Assembly: GCF_002234675.1 (NCBI RefSeq)
Contig: NC_019870.2
Span: 2,500,985 to 2,564,984 of the forward strand
Direction: 5' to 3'
DNA length: 64,000 bases
DNA from: Oryzias latipes
Taxonomy: Eukaryota > Chordata > Actinopteri > Beloniformes > Adrianichthyidae
In this document: positions 21,639 to 34,200 of the stretch, one piece after another
Numbering within the stretch: the first letter of the stretch is position 1
Layout: every line of letters begins with the position of its first letter
The notes under the pieces: generated by a model
Database searches by the model: none
Told to the model about the DNA's origin: nothing
The model's input: the letters and a program-made list of their open reading frames with translations, nothing else
Made by a program: the position numbers and the translations under genes

Positions 21639-24600
21639 ATGGACAGAAGTACAAACCCTGGGTTCAGAGGCTCTTCTTTGGATCCACCGGACTCTCACAG
21701 TCTTTATAGTTTGCAAGAAACAAAGGTAAGATCAGACCTGACTGCATATCAGTCAAACATTTCAGGCTGATTCAGATCTGCTGACTTTATCTGACCTGGT
21801 TTGCTAAGAATTTGAGTTGAGATGACTAAAAGACAAAACCAATTCCTTGATTTTACTCTGAAACTGTCCTGTTTCTTTTGGGTCCCAAAGCTCCCCGTGA
21901 ACGATCTGAGCGGCTCCACCATCCAGAGGCAGAGGAGGGAGATCCAGCTGCTGATGGAGGAGCTGAAGGACAGAGAGGTGGAGCTGAACGCCATGGCAAC
22001 CTCCCATCACAAACAGCATCAGGTCTGGGAACAAGACCGGCAGACGGTGCGGATGTTAGAGCAGAGGTGTGCACGACTACATGGTGAGGGTTCCAATTCC
22101 ACCCCAACGTCATCGTGTTTGTACTGTCTTTTAGGCCGTAGTGCCAACCGTCGTTAGGGGTGGATACGGGTTGTCTGGGGGTGGATAAACGGTCACGCAG
22201 GTGTCCCGCACATAATATATCAAGGTCGTAGTGCTCTTGATGAACCCATAGAGAGAAAAAGGTTCTTGCACATTTTGTTCTAAGGACATGCAGCAGGCAA
22301 CAGGTTGTAGTGAGCACTTATACAGCACATAAGGGTGAGACACAGGCATGTTGTATGTGTTTTGTAACTTATGGGCACTTGCATATCATGTGCACACCTT
22401 GTGCAAGCGCATTTTCCCCTTGGTCAGTAAAGAGCCAGTATTCGCACCTTACTTAACAACTAGAGTGTGGCGTAAGTACACTGCACAAAAGCATCATAAG
22501 TGTGTGCAACTTCCATTAACCTTACAAATACACCTCAATACCTCACACACGACGATGGTACGTTCCATTTTTGTGACGTCGCCTTGAGGTGTACGAGCCA
22601 AGGGGACGGCAAGACCTGCGCTCCTCTTGAAGCTTCCCACCGGTGTTGGGAGTGTACGTTCAACCCAATAAAAAGTCTATCTAAACACGTGCAAATGTGC
22701 GTTTTGAGCTTCACCTGCGGTTCCGGTGTTGTTAAAAACAAGTTTCTACGACTGTTTTTGGCCTCTGCGCACAAAACGTGAAGCCATTGCCAGTCAAACC
22801 AGGTTGAACTTTGATTTGGTGGTGACGTCTGGATGGCGTCCTTTTTAATTCAGGGAAGGTCATCATTCGTCTTGTAAACCCGTTTTGTCCCTTTCTGGGT
22901 CACGGGGCTAACAGAGCCTATCCCGGTCACTCGTGGGTAACCAGGTCGCCAGTCTGTCGCAGGGCAACAAATCACACACCCATGCATGAATCTATGTAGC
23001 ATGCACGGGGAGAACATGCAAACTCCACTGAGAATCCTCTCCTCCCTTGTTGAAGTTCTTTTTGCTCTTCCGTGTTGGCACAGAGGAGGTGCAGAAACGG
23101 AACGAGCTGATCGGAGCCGTGACCACGCGCATGCTGGCCGTGGAAAGCCGAGAAGAGGAGGCCCAGAAGGAGCTGAGCGCGGCCAGGCAGCAGCTCTGTG
23201 GTCTCCAGCAGGAGCAGAGGGTCATCAGAGACAGATGTCGGGACTGTGAGGTAGCGGCTCCAATCGACCCTCTGAGGTTTTTCTCTCCAACGCATCGGCC
23301 GTAGACATTTCTTTTGTCAGATGGGTTGATGTCAACAGCATCAGCAACAGTTCTTCTGCTCATATTCCAGGAGAAGAACCAGAGTCTCAGCTCCACCGTC
23401 ACGGCGCTGTCCACCCAGGTGGGCTCCCTGCAGGCCAGAGAGGAGGAGCTGAGCTCCATGCTCAGACTGAAGGTGACCGGATGAGACCTTCGGTTGGGAT
23501 CCGTCTGAAGCTCCCATGTGCGTCTGAGTGGTGTTTTTATCCGCCAGGAGAAAGATGCGACGGAGGCCGCGGCCCAGATCCTGAGCCTCTCTGGACGCCT
23601 TCGAGACGTGGAGGCGCTCCTGACAGAGAGCCGCTCGCAGGAGAGCAGACTCCTGAGAGACATGGACGACCACAAACGGCGTTCCAAAGAAGCCAAACAC
23701 GAAGCCTCATGGCTCAAAGGTACCCGACTCCCGTCTCCGTGGTGTAACAGATAGTGGAGCCGGTTTGGTTGATATTTCAGACAAATTGGGCATTTTTTTG
23801 GCACAAGAACCAAATTTGGCATGAATGTACGGACACAACCAGAATGCTCACACAGGGCGCCGGATAATAAGGAGGATTTCCTATTGTTGGAGATTATGGC
23901 GGGATATTTATGCCAACACGTTGCAAACAAAACATTCTAAGTAGCAAATGATAGTATTAAATATTTGCTTTCAAATACTTTATCTGTGCTTTAAATTTGT
24001 TTTTCTTCTCAAAATTTTTTTTGCTTAAGATATTAGGAAAAATATTTTTGCGTTGTTTTCCTATTTTTGGTCTCGTAAGTTTCAGTTTAGCGTGACAAAG
24101 CTGCCATCAAACAGCTGCTGATTGGTCCGGATTCTAACCAATCAGGGGTCTCTGTCTGGCGTTGTGCTCAGAGGCAGACATGGACTTTGTATCGGTTCAG
24201 TTCGAACGGGAATCTGCCGTTTTCAACCATTCAGGGGCGTTTCTTTCAGAGTAAAACCCAGAATACATACAAAAAGTACATTTTTGAAAGCAAGAATAAA
24301 AATTGAAAGCAAACATAAAAGTATTTGAAAGCCAAAATTTAATATTTTCATTTGCAACGTAGAAAGTTTTGTTTGCAACGTGGTGGCATAAATATTACTC
24401 CATAGGAGATTTCAAGGATTTCCAAACTGCAGTAAGGGTCACTTACTCTTCAGTTTCTAGCTGAGGTGCACCAACTACAGTAAAACACACGGGGCATTAT
24501 TATTTTTCCCCCACTACTACATGTGCTGCTTTGAAATGATCCTACATGGTACTAGGGGGGCTTTTATTTTGAAAGGAACTCATATCAACCTCTTTCAAAA

Positions 24601-25177
24601 GGTATAAACGTAAAAAAAAGTGTAATTTCTCTATATGTTTATAATTTATTGACACCAAAAACAATACTTTATTTGTATTTATCATAATAGAAAGAATAAC
24701 ATAAATACTAATCAGTTTGATCTTTCTAAAGACTTAAGACCTGAGCTAAACAAACCCTTTATATTCTTAGATTTGAAGTCTGGATTGAGATCAGAGTGAT
24801 GGTTAGAGTGTTTCTTGCACATGTGAACAGATCAGGTGCAGCAGCAGGCGGTGCAGAGCAGCACGCAGAGAGAGGAGATCATCCGACTGAAGCAGGAGCT
24901 GCAGCTTCTTCACAGAGACGTGGCTCTCAGCGGTAAACAAACCCAGTCCTGACTCCTGTGATGCGTCTGTCGTCTAAAGTCAGCTGCAGGTCTGACTCCG
25001 GGTTTGCACACAAAGTTTATGGGGACTTTGCTTCTACTGTGTGGTAGAACAATAGTTATGATATTAATGGAACATCTAAACTGGGCATTAACCAATAAAT
25101 CCTTATCAAATGAATAATAAATACACTACATGGTCGAAAAAAGTAACATGGTGGACATTTTATGCTAAAGCAAACCA

Positions 25178-25208
<31 letters not shown>

Positions 25209-28200
25209 AACTTGTCCTGTCCAACAGCTAGGCAGACACATGAGAGCTGAGGGCCTCTTGGGTTGGACATATTTTACTTTAACAAGAGGGGTTATTAATC
25301 TTCAGACAAACCAAAGGTATGTCTGAATAAACCCCTTTTGTAATTGAGGCCAAACTTTATTAATTTCAAACATGTCTGAAAATCTTTGGTGTTGGACCGG
25401 ACGGAAAAGGAAAGAGGGGAAGAAGAAAGAGGGACGTTAGAGAGAGGGGGGGTAGGGGGTGATAATAGGAGGGGAAGGGGGATAAGACCATGAAGCAGCA
25501 TAAAGCAACAAGTTTACTGGTTGTTAATCATTATGGTAAGGTTCAAATGTAAAAAAAAAAAAAAAAAAAAAAAAGGGCGGAGCCTGTCCACACACACACT
25601 CAAATGTTATAAACACACCTGTTAGTTGCAAAAATGTCCACCTGTCGACATGTACACAAAACAGATAGTGTTCACACGCATACTTATGCCTTAAAACCAA
25701 CTAGTGTGAAATATTTCAGTCATTCAGTCTGTTGAGCCAACACCTGTGCTCAGGTGAGTGTTTATGTTCTTCTAAAATGGATGGTGGAACGTGAAAAGAA
25801 GGAGGGAGAGTGCCCAGCCATCCCCACCCCAAGACCCCCACCGCACCAGCAGCGGCAGCCGGATTCCCCCCAACACCACACGGGAACCGGCAGGGAACAA
25901 CCGCCGCCCGGGCGACCAAGCCCGCCACCCAGGCCAGGGCCAGCAGGGCCGCCGCAAGGCCCCCAGAGCCAGAGAGCAGGGAGGCATGGAGGGAAAGAGG
26001 GCGCCGCCCCAGCCCAACCAGGAGAGCAGCCCCCCCGCCGCGCCGGGAGAACCCAACGCAGGGCCCCACCGGAGAAGGACGCCCACAGCCCCAGACGAGC
26101 ACCCCACCACCACCCAGGAGTTCCGGGCATCCCCCCGCCCCAACCCCAGGTACGGGCCAGGACCCCCCAAGGGAGACCCACTCCGCACTCCAGGCAGCCA
26201 TCCGCCCGGCCCACGGTTGGTCCAGGGAGGAGCGAGGCAGGGGCCCGCCGCCCCCGCCCAGGAGGGGGGAACCCCGGGGAAAAAAGAGGGCCCACAAGGG
26301 GTGTTGTAAATATGGCCCGACCAGGCTCGGCCACAGTTGGAAATTTGGCGGGGCCCAGCACTCAGGAGCAAGGACCAGAACCCACCCCCCAGGGACACGA
26401 ACACCCCCGGCTCAGATGTAATGTGAACCCCCCCACCGCGCGGAGAGAGCACCGCCGGGCCCAGGAAGCCAGCACCCGGGGACACAGCCGCCGTTGCAAA
26501 GGGGCCCGTACCCCCCACCAGGGAAGAGGCAGGGGACAGATGGTCCTAGGTCCCACCTTCCTTGCAAAATGTGTGTGCGTGTATGTGTGTTTGAGAGAGT
26601 GTGTGTGTGCATGTGTGTGTGTTTATGTTGGGATGTATATATTGAGGGGGGAGGGGTGTGTGTACTAAGGGGGGTGCGATTAAAATTGGCGGGTAGGGTG
26701 CTAGGAGGACATCCGCTGCTTGCTGGCAGTGATGTCCAAGCACCCCCCCTACCAAGGGCCCTACATGTCTAAGGTGCAAATAAAACCGAAAGAGGGGGGG
26801 CCCACTCCATACGGCAACCACAGGAGGGGGGTCACTGCCTACTAAACCCCCCCCCCAAGGCTCATCGCAGGCTAAGCCCCCCACCCCCTCACCCTATTAT
26901 GAGGTTATATGAGGAAGGGGGTAAGTTGGGGACAGATGATAGACTGTCCCCCGGTGGTCAAACAGCCGTCCCCCGCCCCCCCCCCCCCCCAGCAAGGGGG
27001 CCAGGCCCACCCAGCCCCGGGGCCCCACCCCCGGAGGCGCAGACACCCCAGGCCCAGCACCACCACCCCCACACAGAGAGAGGGGAGCCAGAAAGCGCCG
27101 GCCCCCCCCGGAGCAAGCCCAGGCCCCCACCCCCAAACGCCGGCCCTAGAAGAGCTCTGGTCAGGCCTCGACGGGACCGAGGCAGCCAACCGGCCGGGGA
27201 AACCGCCGATGGCCTCAGCGGAGACCCCGACCCGTCAACCCCCCCTGCCCCGTACCAATAGTAGCCCCCCCCCTCCCCCAGAATGCCCCCCCACAGGACA
27301 GGGCCGACAAGACCCCCATCCCACCCCACCCCCAGACCCCGCAGCCGAAGCGGATGACACCCAGAGCGACCGGGGGCCCCAAGAGGGTTGTCCCGTCCCG
27401 CCCCAGAGCCAGGGAAGGGCCGATCCCAGCCCCAGGTGTAGACGGGAAGCCCATCCAGCGCCGGTGGGCCCCCCCCCCGAGCAGCGCCCCCCGCCAACCC
27501 CCCCCAGCACAGGCAAAGGGACCACCCCCCCAAGCCAAGCCAGACCACCACCCCACCCCCCCCACCACGCACCCCCACACCCAAGCCCAGAGGACCACGC
27601 AGCGCCCCAGGCCGCCCCACCCAGGCGCCGGACCCGACCCCCCGACCAACGGAGCCCCCACCACCCCCGGCCAGGCACCGGAGGCCCCGACCCCCACCCC
27701 GGCCCACGGCAGAAGGGCAAGGAGCAGCGACGACCATGCCCCCCCACCCCCTAAGTCACGGAGTTAGCTATGGGAGACCAGAGAGACCGAATTCTTTCAA
27801 AGTTACTTGAACTTTGGGCTGACATTTTTTCCAAGCTGATATGATCAAGCAGCAGATTTCTGTGTTGACTTATATTTATATTTTTTTTGCTTTTCCAATT
27901 TATTAAAATAGTTTTTTTAGCAATGCAAAGAGTTATGAAAATGATAGAGCCTAATCCTCCTTCTACATCGATGGCACTCATGTCACCAAGCACACAAAGT
28001 GACGGTGAAGCTGTGATTGAAACCTTAAGCCAGACTGATAGATCGGCACATACCTGCTGCCAGAGAGCCTGGACAGGCGTGCAGAACCATAGTGCATGCA
28101 TGTAATTGTCGGGTAGATTACTGTCACAGTGCTGACAAATGTCTGAGTTACTGAGACCCATCTTGAACATCCTCTGTCCAGTGTAGTAAATTCTGTGAAG

Positions 28201-31200
28201 AGTTTTGAAATGGATTAGCTGCAGATTTGGATTTTTTGTCATTTTAAAGGTGTTTAGACAAAGTTCTGACCAAAAACTTTCATCTGTGCTGATGCTCAAA
28301 TCCGCATCCCATTTTGTTGTCGGAAGTGAAATATTGTTATCTAAATTACATAAAAGTTTGTATATTTTGGAGAGAGTTTTATTCATTGATAAATTGATCA
28401 GAGTGGTAACTACATCTGGTAGCTTTAAATCGTTGTCTCTGTATTTAAACTTTTTAGTAATAATTGATTTAAGTTGCTGATATTCCAAGAAGTTATATAT
28501 TCCATGTTTGTCTTGAAGTTCCTGGGGAGTTATGAATCTTCTATCAATAATTATGTGCTCTAGTTGTTTTATGCCCCCTGCTTGCCAAGCTGGGAAGTGG
28601 ATAATTTTTTTGTTTATGAGGATGTCTGGGTTGTTCCAGATGGGTGTCATTTTGCACGGTTGAATTGATGATTTTGATATTTTGAGAAATTCCCACCAGG
28701 CTGTTAAAGTGGCATTTATATTAATACTTTTGAAACAATCCTGTTTTTTAACTATTTGACTAATAAATGGAAGATCTGACAGGTTGATCTTTCCACATAA
28801 CGCCTGTTCCAAGTCTAACCATGAGTTGGTTTCTGGATTATTTTTTAACCATTTTAAGATGTATTGTAATCTATTTGCAAGAAAGTAATTGTGGAAGTTA
28901 GGTAATTCTAATCCTCCACAGCTTTTTGCAGATTTTAAAGTTTTTAGACTAATTCTTGCAGGTTTATTGTTCCATAGAAAGCTTGATATGGATGAGTCTA
29001 ATGTTTTGAACCATTTTAATGGCGGTTGTGTGGGAATCATTGAGAAGAGATAATTAACTTTGGGTAAGATTTTCATTTTAACCGTGGCTACCTTGCCCAT
29101 AAGGGACAAAGGCAGGTTGGTCCAGCGTGTTAGGTCGTCCTGTATGTTTTTCAGTAATGGGGTGTAGTTTAGCAGCACCAGTTCTGATATTTTGGGGGAA
29201 AAATAAATACCTAGATATTTTATATTGCCTGATTTAACTGGTATTGTGAGTCCTTGCTCCGCATTACTGTTCAGTGGTAATAAAACAGATTTATTCCAAT
29301 TAATGGAATAGTCTGATATAGAAGAGAATTCATTAATGATTGTTGCCGTTTCATTTACAGAATGTATATTACTTAAAAACAGTAATATGTCATCTGCATA
29401 GAGACTAATTTTATGATGGCTGTGTTTGGTTTTAATTCCTTTAATACTCTCATTCTGTCTTATTGCTGCAGCTAGAGGCTCGATAAATATTGCAAAAAGA
29501 GAGGGGGAGAGTGGGCAACCCTGTCTAGTTCCTCTTCCAAGAAAAAACCTGTTGGAAGTCTGTTTATTAGTTCTAACTGATGCATTGGGGTTGTGATATA
29601 ATATTTTGATCCAATTGATGAATGATTCTCCAAACCCAAACTTATGGAGGGCAGCAATGAGGAACTTCCAATTTACTCTATCAAAGGCTTTTTCAGCATC
29701 CAGTGATAGTATAGTCATTTCCTGGTTTTTGATGGTGGCAAAGTCTATTATGTTAACGAGTCTGCGGACATTGTCATCCGAGTGTCTGCCTTTGATGAAT
29801 CCAGTTTGATCAAAGTCAATTATGTGAGGAGTGACTTTTTCTATTCTCTGTGCTAGTGCTTTGCAGATAATTTTTACATCTGCATTAATTAAAGAAATAG
29901 GGCGATAGCTTGAAGGACTCGTGGGGTCTTTGTCTGGTTTTAGAAGAAGGATAATGTTGGCAGAGTTCATGTTAGGTGGTAGAGATTGGCTTTCATTGAT
30001 AAATTTTACCGTTTTATAAAACGTTGGTGCCAGTTGTTCCCAGAATTCCTTATAAAACTCTGCAGGAAAGCCGTCGGGTCCTGGTGCTTTGCTGTTAGGC
30101 ATAAGTAACAGAGCTTCATGAAGCTCAGACAACGAGAGCGGAGAGTCTAAATTTGTGATTTGATCTTCGTTTAACCTGGGCAGGTTTATATTGTTGAGAA
30201 ATGAGTTGATGCTTTGTTCTGATGGATTGATCTGTGGAGTGTATAAGTTTTGATAAAAGTCTTTAAACGCATTATTAATTTTTACCGGGTCATGGGTGAC
30301 ATTCCCTGTTTGGTCCATAATCGAAGTGATTGTTGATTTTTCTTTATTAATTTTAAGCTGATTAGCTAGAAATTTGCCAGATTTATTTGAGTTTTCATAT
30401 CTTTCCAGTCGAAGCCTTTGTATCTGGAATTGTGTTTGTTTATTGATGATGTCATTTAACTGCAGCTTTAAATTTTTCAGGTCCCCCAGTATGTGTTCCT
30501 GTGCAGAAGCAGCATAAGCAGTCTCCAGAGTTTTTATTTTATTTCCTAATTCTAATAAATCTGCTTTCTCCTTGCGTTTTTTATGCGTTGAATAAGAGAT
30601 GATTTTCCCTCTCATGACTGCTTTTGCTGCTTCCCAAAGAATACTTGGTGATATTTCAGAAGTATCGTTGAATTCTAAGAAGGTTGCCCACTCTTTTTTA
30701 AAGAATTCAATAAATTCCTGGTCTTTTAACAGAGACGTATTAAACCTCCAGGTTGAACCCGAGGGTCTGGGTACTTCCCTTGAAATAGTAACAGAAACTG
30801 GTGCATGGTCACTGATAATAATTGGATGAATGTTGGAACTTTTAATTTCTTTCAAAAGGGAGTTACTGACTAATAAATAATCTAAACGAGATTGTGAATG
30901 GTGAACTGGAGAAAAAAAGGTGAACCCCTTAGTGCTTGGATGACATGAGCGCCAAGCGTCGCAGAGACCCAGATCATTCATGTACTGCTTTAGAATACTT
31001 GCAGACTGCCATGTACGCTGGTTTGCTGCTGTGCTGAGTCTGTCAAGTTCAGGGTCCAAAACAAGGTTGACGTCTCCTCCTATAATGATTGTGGAGTCAG
31101 AGTGAACTGAGAGTGAGGTGAAGAATCTGTGAAAGAAGGAAGAGTCGTCAACATTAGGACCATAGATGCTGGCGATGCAAAAGTCTTTATTCTGAATGGA

Positions 31201-34200
31201 TATATTAATGATTACAAATCTGCCTTCTGGGTCAGTAACTGTATCCTTATGAGTAAATGTAACATTTTTATTAATCAAAACTGCAACCCCTCTTTGTTTG
31301 GAGTTGAAACTGGCAGAATACATAGCTGGATACTGGGAACAGCACAGGAGATGACCAGCTGATAAAGATAAATGGGTCTCCTGCAGCAGAGCTATATCTG
31401 CTTTAAGATCATTCAGGTGATTTAACACTTTCAATCTCTTTGGCCCAGAACCAAGTCCACGCACATTCCAGCTAACGATGTTAAGACTGTTCATAGCTGT
31501 TCTAACCGGGAGAGTGCAAGGCTAAATAGTGCGTGTGCCCGTCCGTGTGCGCGTGCCCGCTGTGCGTACCTGCTACACTGACAAGCGCTATGCGTTGTGG
31601 GTGAACGTGTCTTGGCTATGAGCTGCATGTTATGTGCGTCCTGTGTGAGCCTAAGTGAGGTTTTTGCAGTTTATCAACGTGTGTGTGCGGGATCGCGTGA
31701 GCATGCTCTTATGTGCGCTAGTATGCGCGCGCGCCCGTTCCGTGCATAAATAAATACTCACCGTGGTTGCGTTGACTTTACCTGATTCACATATGAGGAG
31801 ATGGGAAGGGGGGGGGGACAAGAGAAAAGAGAGAGGGAAAGAGAAAAAACAAAAACAACGAAACAACAACAGAAACATGAATGTGAGAGAAAGAAAAAAC
31901 ACTTTTCCTGAGAGGTGTGGATTATTGATGATCCGATTATTTCCTAGTTAAATAAGTTTGCGGGTTTCTTCTGGGCAGCGCAGATGTCAGTGCGCCTCTG
32001 AAAGCCTTCAGCACAGCCAGGGTGTTACCTCTGGGTCCCGGAACAGCTTGCCATTCACAAAAAGTTTATCAACGGCAACCACCGCGCGTGCTCCAGCAGA
32101 CAGGTGCTTCCTCCTCAGCGGGAAGAGGATTTTCCGCCGGCGGAGGATCTCGCCTGGAAACTGATCATTCACGCTGTATTGTGTGTCTTTCAGCTCTCGC
32201 CCTCTGCTTTTTACCAGCACCTTTTGTTTATAATGTTCAAATTTAGCAACAATAGGACGGGGACGCTGATTGTCCGGCCTCTTTCCTCCGAGCCGGTGAA
32301 CCCTGTGGAAGGAGATCTTCTGGACTTCTTCCTTGGGGAGTTTCAGGTGGACCTCTATAAAGGACTTAACAATGTTCTCCGGGACTTCCCCTGCCTCTTC
32401 TGGAATCCCTGCGAACACTAGATTGTCCCTCATGCTCCTCGCCTGAAGATCCAGGAGGGTTTCCTTGATGGATCGGTTTTCCTCAGAGAGACGGGCGGTG
32501 TCGTGGCCCAAGATCTTCACGGTCTCTCTGAGGGCCTGGTTCTCCGCTGCGAGCTCCTGCACCTGCTGTTGGCTGAACTCCAGAGACTCTCGCAGACCTT
32601 GGAATTCCTTATGGAGGATCTCCAGCAGATTTAAACGGCAATCAAGGCTGGAGAGCCTTTTATCAATTGAATCCAGGATATCACTCATGTTGCTGCCTGG
32701 GGAGGAGGCAGCCCCCGGGGAGTCTTCGGGACGGTTGCGTTTGGTGGACGGAGTGGCGGTGTTGGATTTCTTCATGAGGCAGGTATTGAAACACTCGTCG
32801 ATGTAATTCTCCAGATCCTCCAGGTCCTCCAGGTCATCCAGGCTGGCAAATGCTTGACAAACTTTTTCAGATTTTTATTTTTTAAACTTTCTGGATTATT
32901 TAAATATGGCGGTGTAATTAAATAAATCAAAAATGTTTGTTCACAACTTACGCGCCGCCAAGTAAACTCACCACACTCCTCTCGTCGGCTCTCGCGATAC
33001 TACAGCATCACGTGCTCCCTCCCAAACCATTACTACTAGTGTGGGGAACAACCAGCTAATACAAAGTGACCACCAATGTGCACACATTAACCCTTATTTT
33101 ATAAAAAACTAAACTATCTTTTTTCCAACTGTAAAAAAGGCAACAGGGTCAGAACGTTATGCTTTATCCCATCAGGAAACGGCTCTAAAACAGAGAAAAT
33201 CAGAAAAAAACCGTACAGACTGTGTGTCTTAATGAGGCGTTTCCTTCCCAAAACATTGATCCATTCAGAGAAAAGACAGAACTGTTTTTAGAGGGACTTT
33301 TGTCAGATTATCAAGGTGGACAGGTGGATATGGGACTCACGGAACAGGTCCTTCTCTGCCTAAATCTGAAGGGAACTGTTGTGCCTGTTTTCACCAGGAG
33401 AGGGCGACAGCTGGAAAGATGAGCTGCTGGATCTGTGCCGGTCCAAACAGGAGCGCATCATGGCAGAACTCCACTGCCTCAGGCAGGTAACCCATTAACA
33501 GAAGACGCACGAAAACACACTATCAGAAACAATCAGCTTCCTAATTCACTTTAAAACAAAGGAGATGTCCCGCATCAGGCCACAGGGCGGCTTCCTCATT
33601 CCTCATTCCCGTGTCTGAGGGGAAATTCTGGTTCAGCAGCATTTTTCCTGCCTGCAGGTCTTCTGCTGCTCCAGTCTGTGTCACGGACAGAGGCGGTTAA
33701 AAGTTAGCTCAACTCATTTTGGATGGCTTAGATATTGTTTTGATTTTACTCTAAACTTTCTGAAAAAGAAAGTCAACGTTGTTCAAAAGTTTCAGTTAAA
33801 ATCATCCATTATTATCCCGTCATGACACATTCATGAAGAAAACATCTGATTTGTTCCTAAAAAAAAACACCTTTGACAGGTTTGAGCACCACAGTCAGGA
33901 AATGTTCCCAAAAGATTCTCCTTGCACAAACCAAAAGCAGCCTACGGAGCCCCCAAAGGGACATTCAAGAAGAAAAATTAAAGTAATTAAAAAAAAGGTG
34001 TGTTGCTAACTGGTGCCCACCTGTAGCAGGTGGGAACCAGTTCCTTCTGCGCACCTGTTAGTAACTGGTGCCCACCTGTAGCAGGTGGGCACCAGTTCCT
34101 ACCTGCTACATGTGTACCAGTTACTAACAGGTGCGCAGTAGGAACTGGTTCCCACCAGTTAGTAACTGGTTCCCACCTGCTGGTTCCCACCAGTTACTAA

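Larger units (their letters stand above)
25183..33022 (-). mobile_element. full-length L1-clade (Swimmer-like) LINE with 12-bp TSD
   Basis: A 7.84-kb retrotransposon in ccdc62 intron 6, antisense to the host gene. Perfect duplications CAAACCATTACT lie at 25,171-25,182 and 33,023-33,034. Read on the minus strand: 5' UTR 33,022-32,776, ORF1 32,775-32,008, a 513-bp spacer, ORF2 31,494-27,751, a very G-rich 3' UTR (27,750 to about 25,209), then poly(A) (plus-strand T-run 25,183-25,208). Both frames are uninterrupted and the duplication is perfect, so the insertion is probably recent and the copy may be mobilisation-competent. Activity is inferred. Confidence 0.93.

Noticed and set aside
22992-23930. 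312-codon minus-strand frame across ccdc62 exons
   Set aside because: Antisense to three well-supported ccdc62 exons whose splice sites and human similarity are clear.
25754-27767. Long Pro/Arg/Gly-rich open frames on both strands (up to 304 codons)
   Set aside because: They overlap on all frames in a C/G-run region that is the L1 3' UTR; extreme composition suppresses stops. No domain or splice support.
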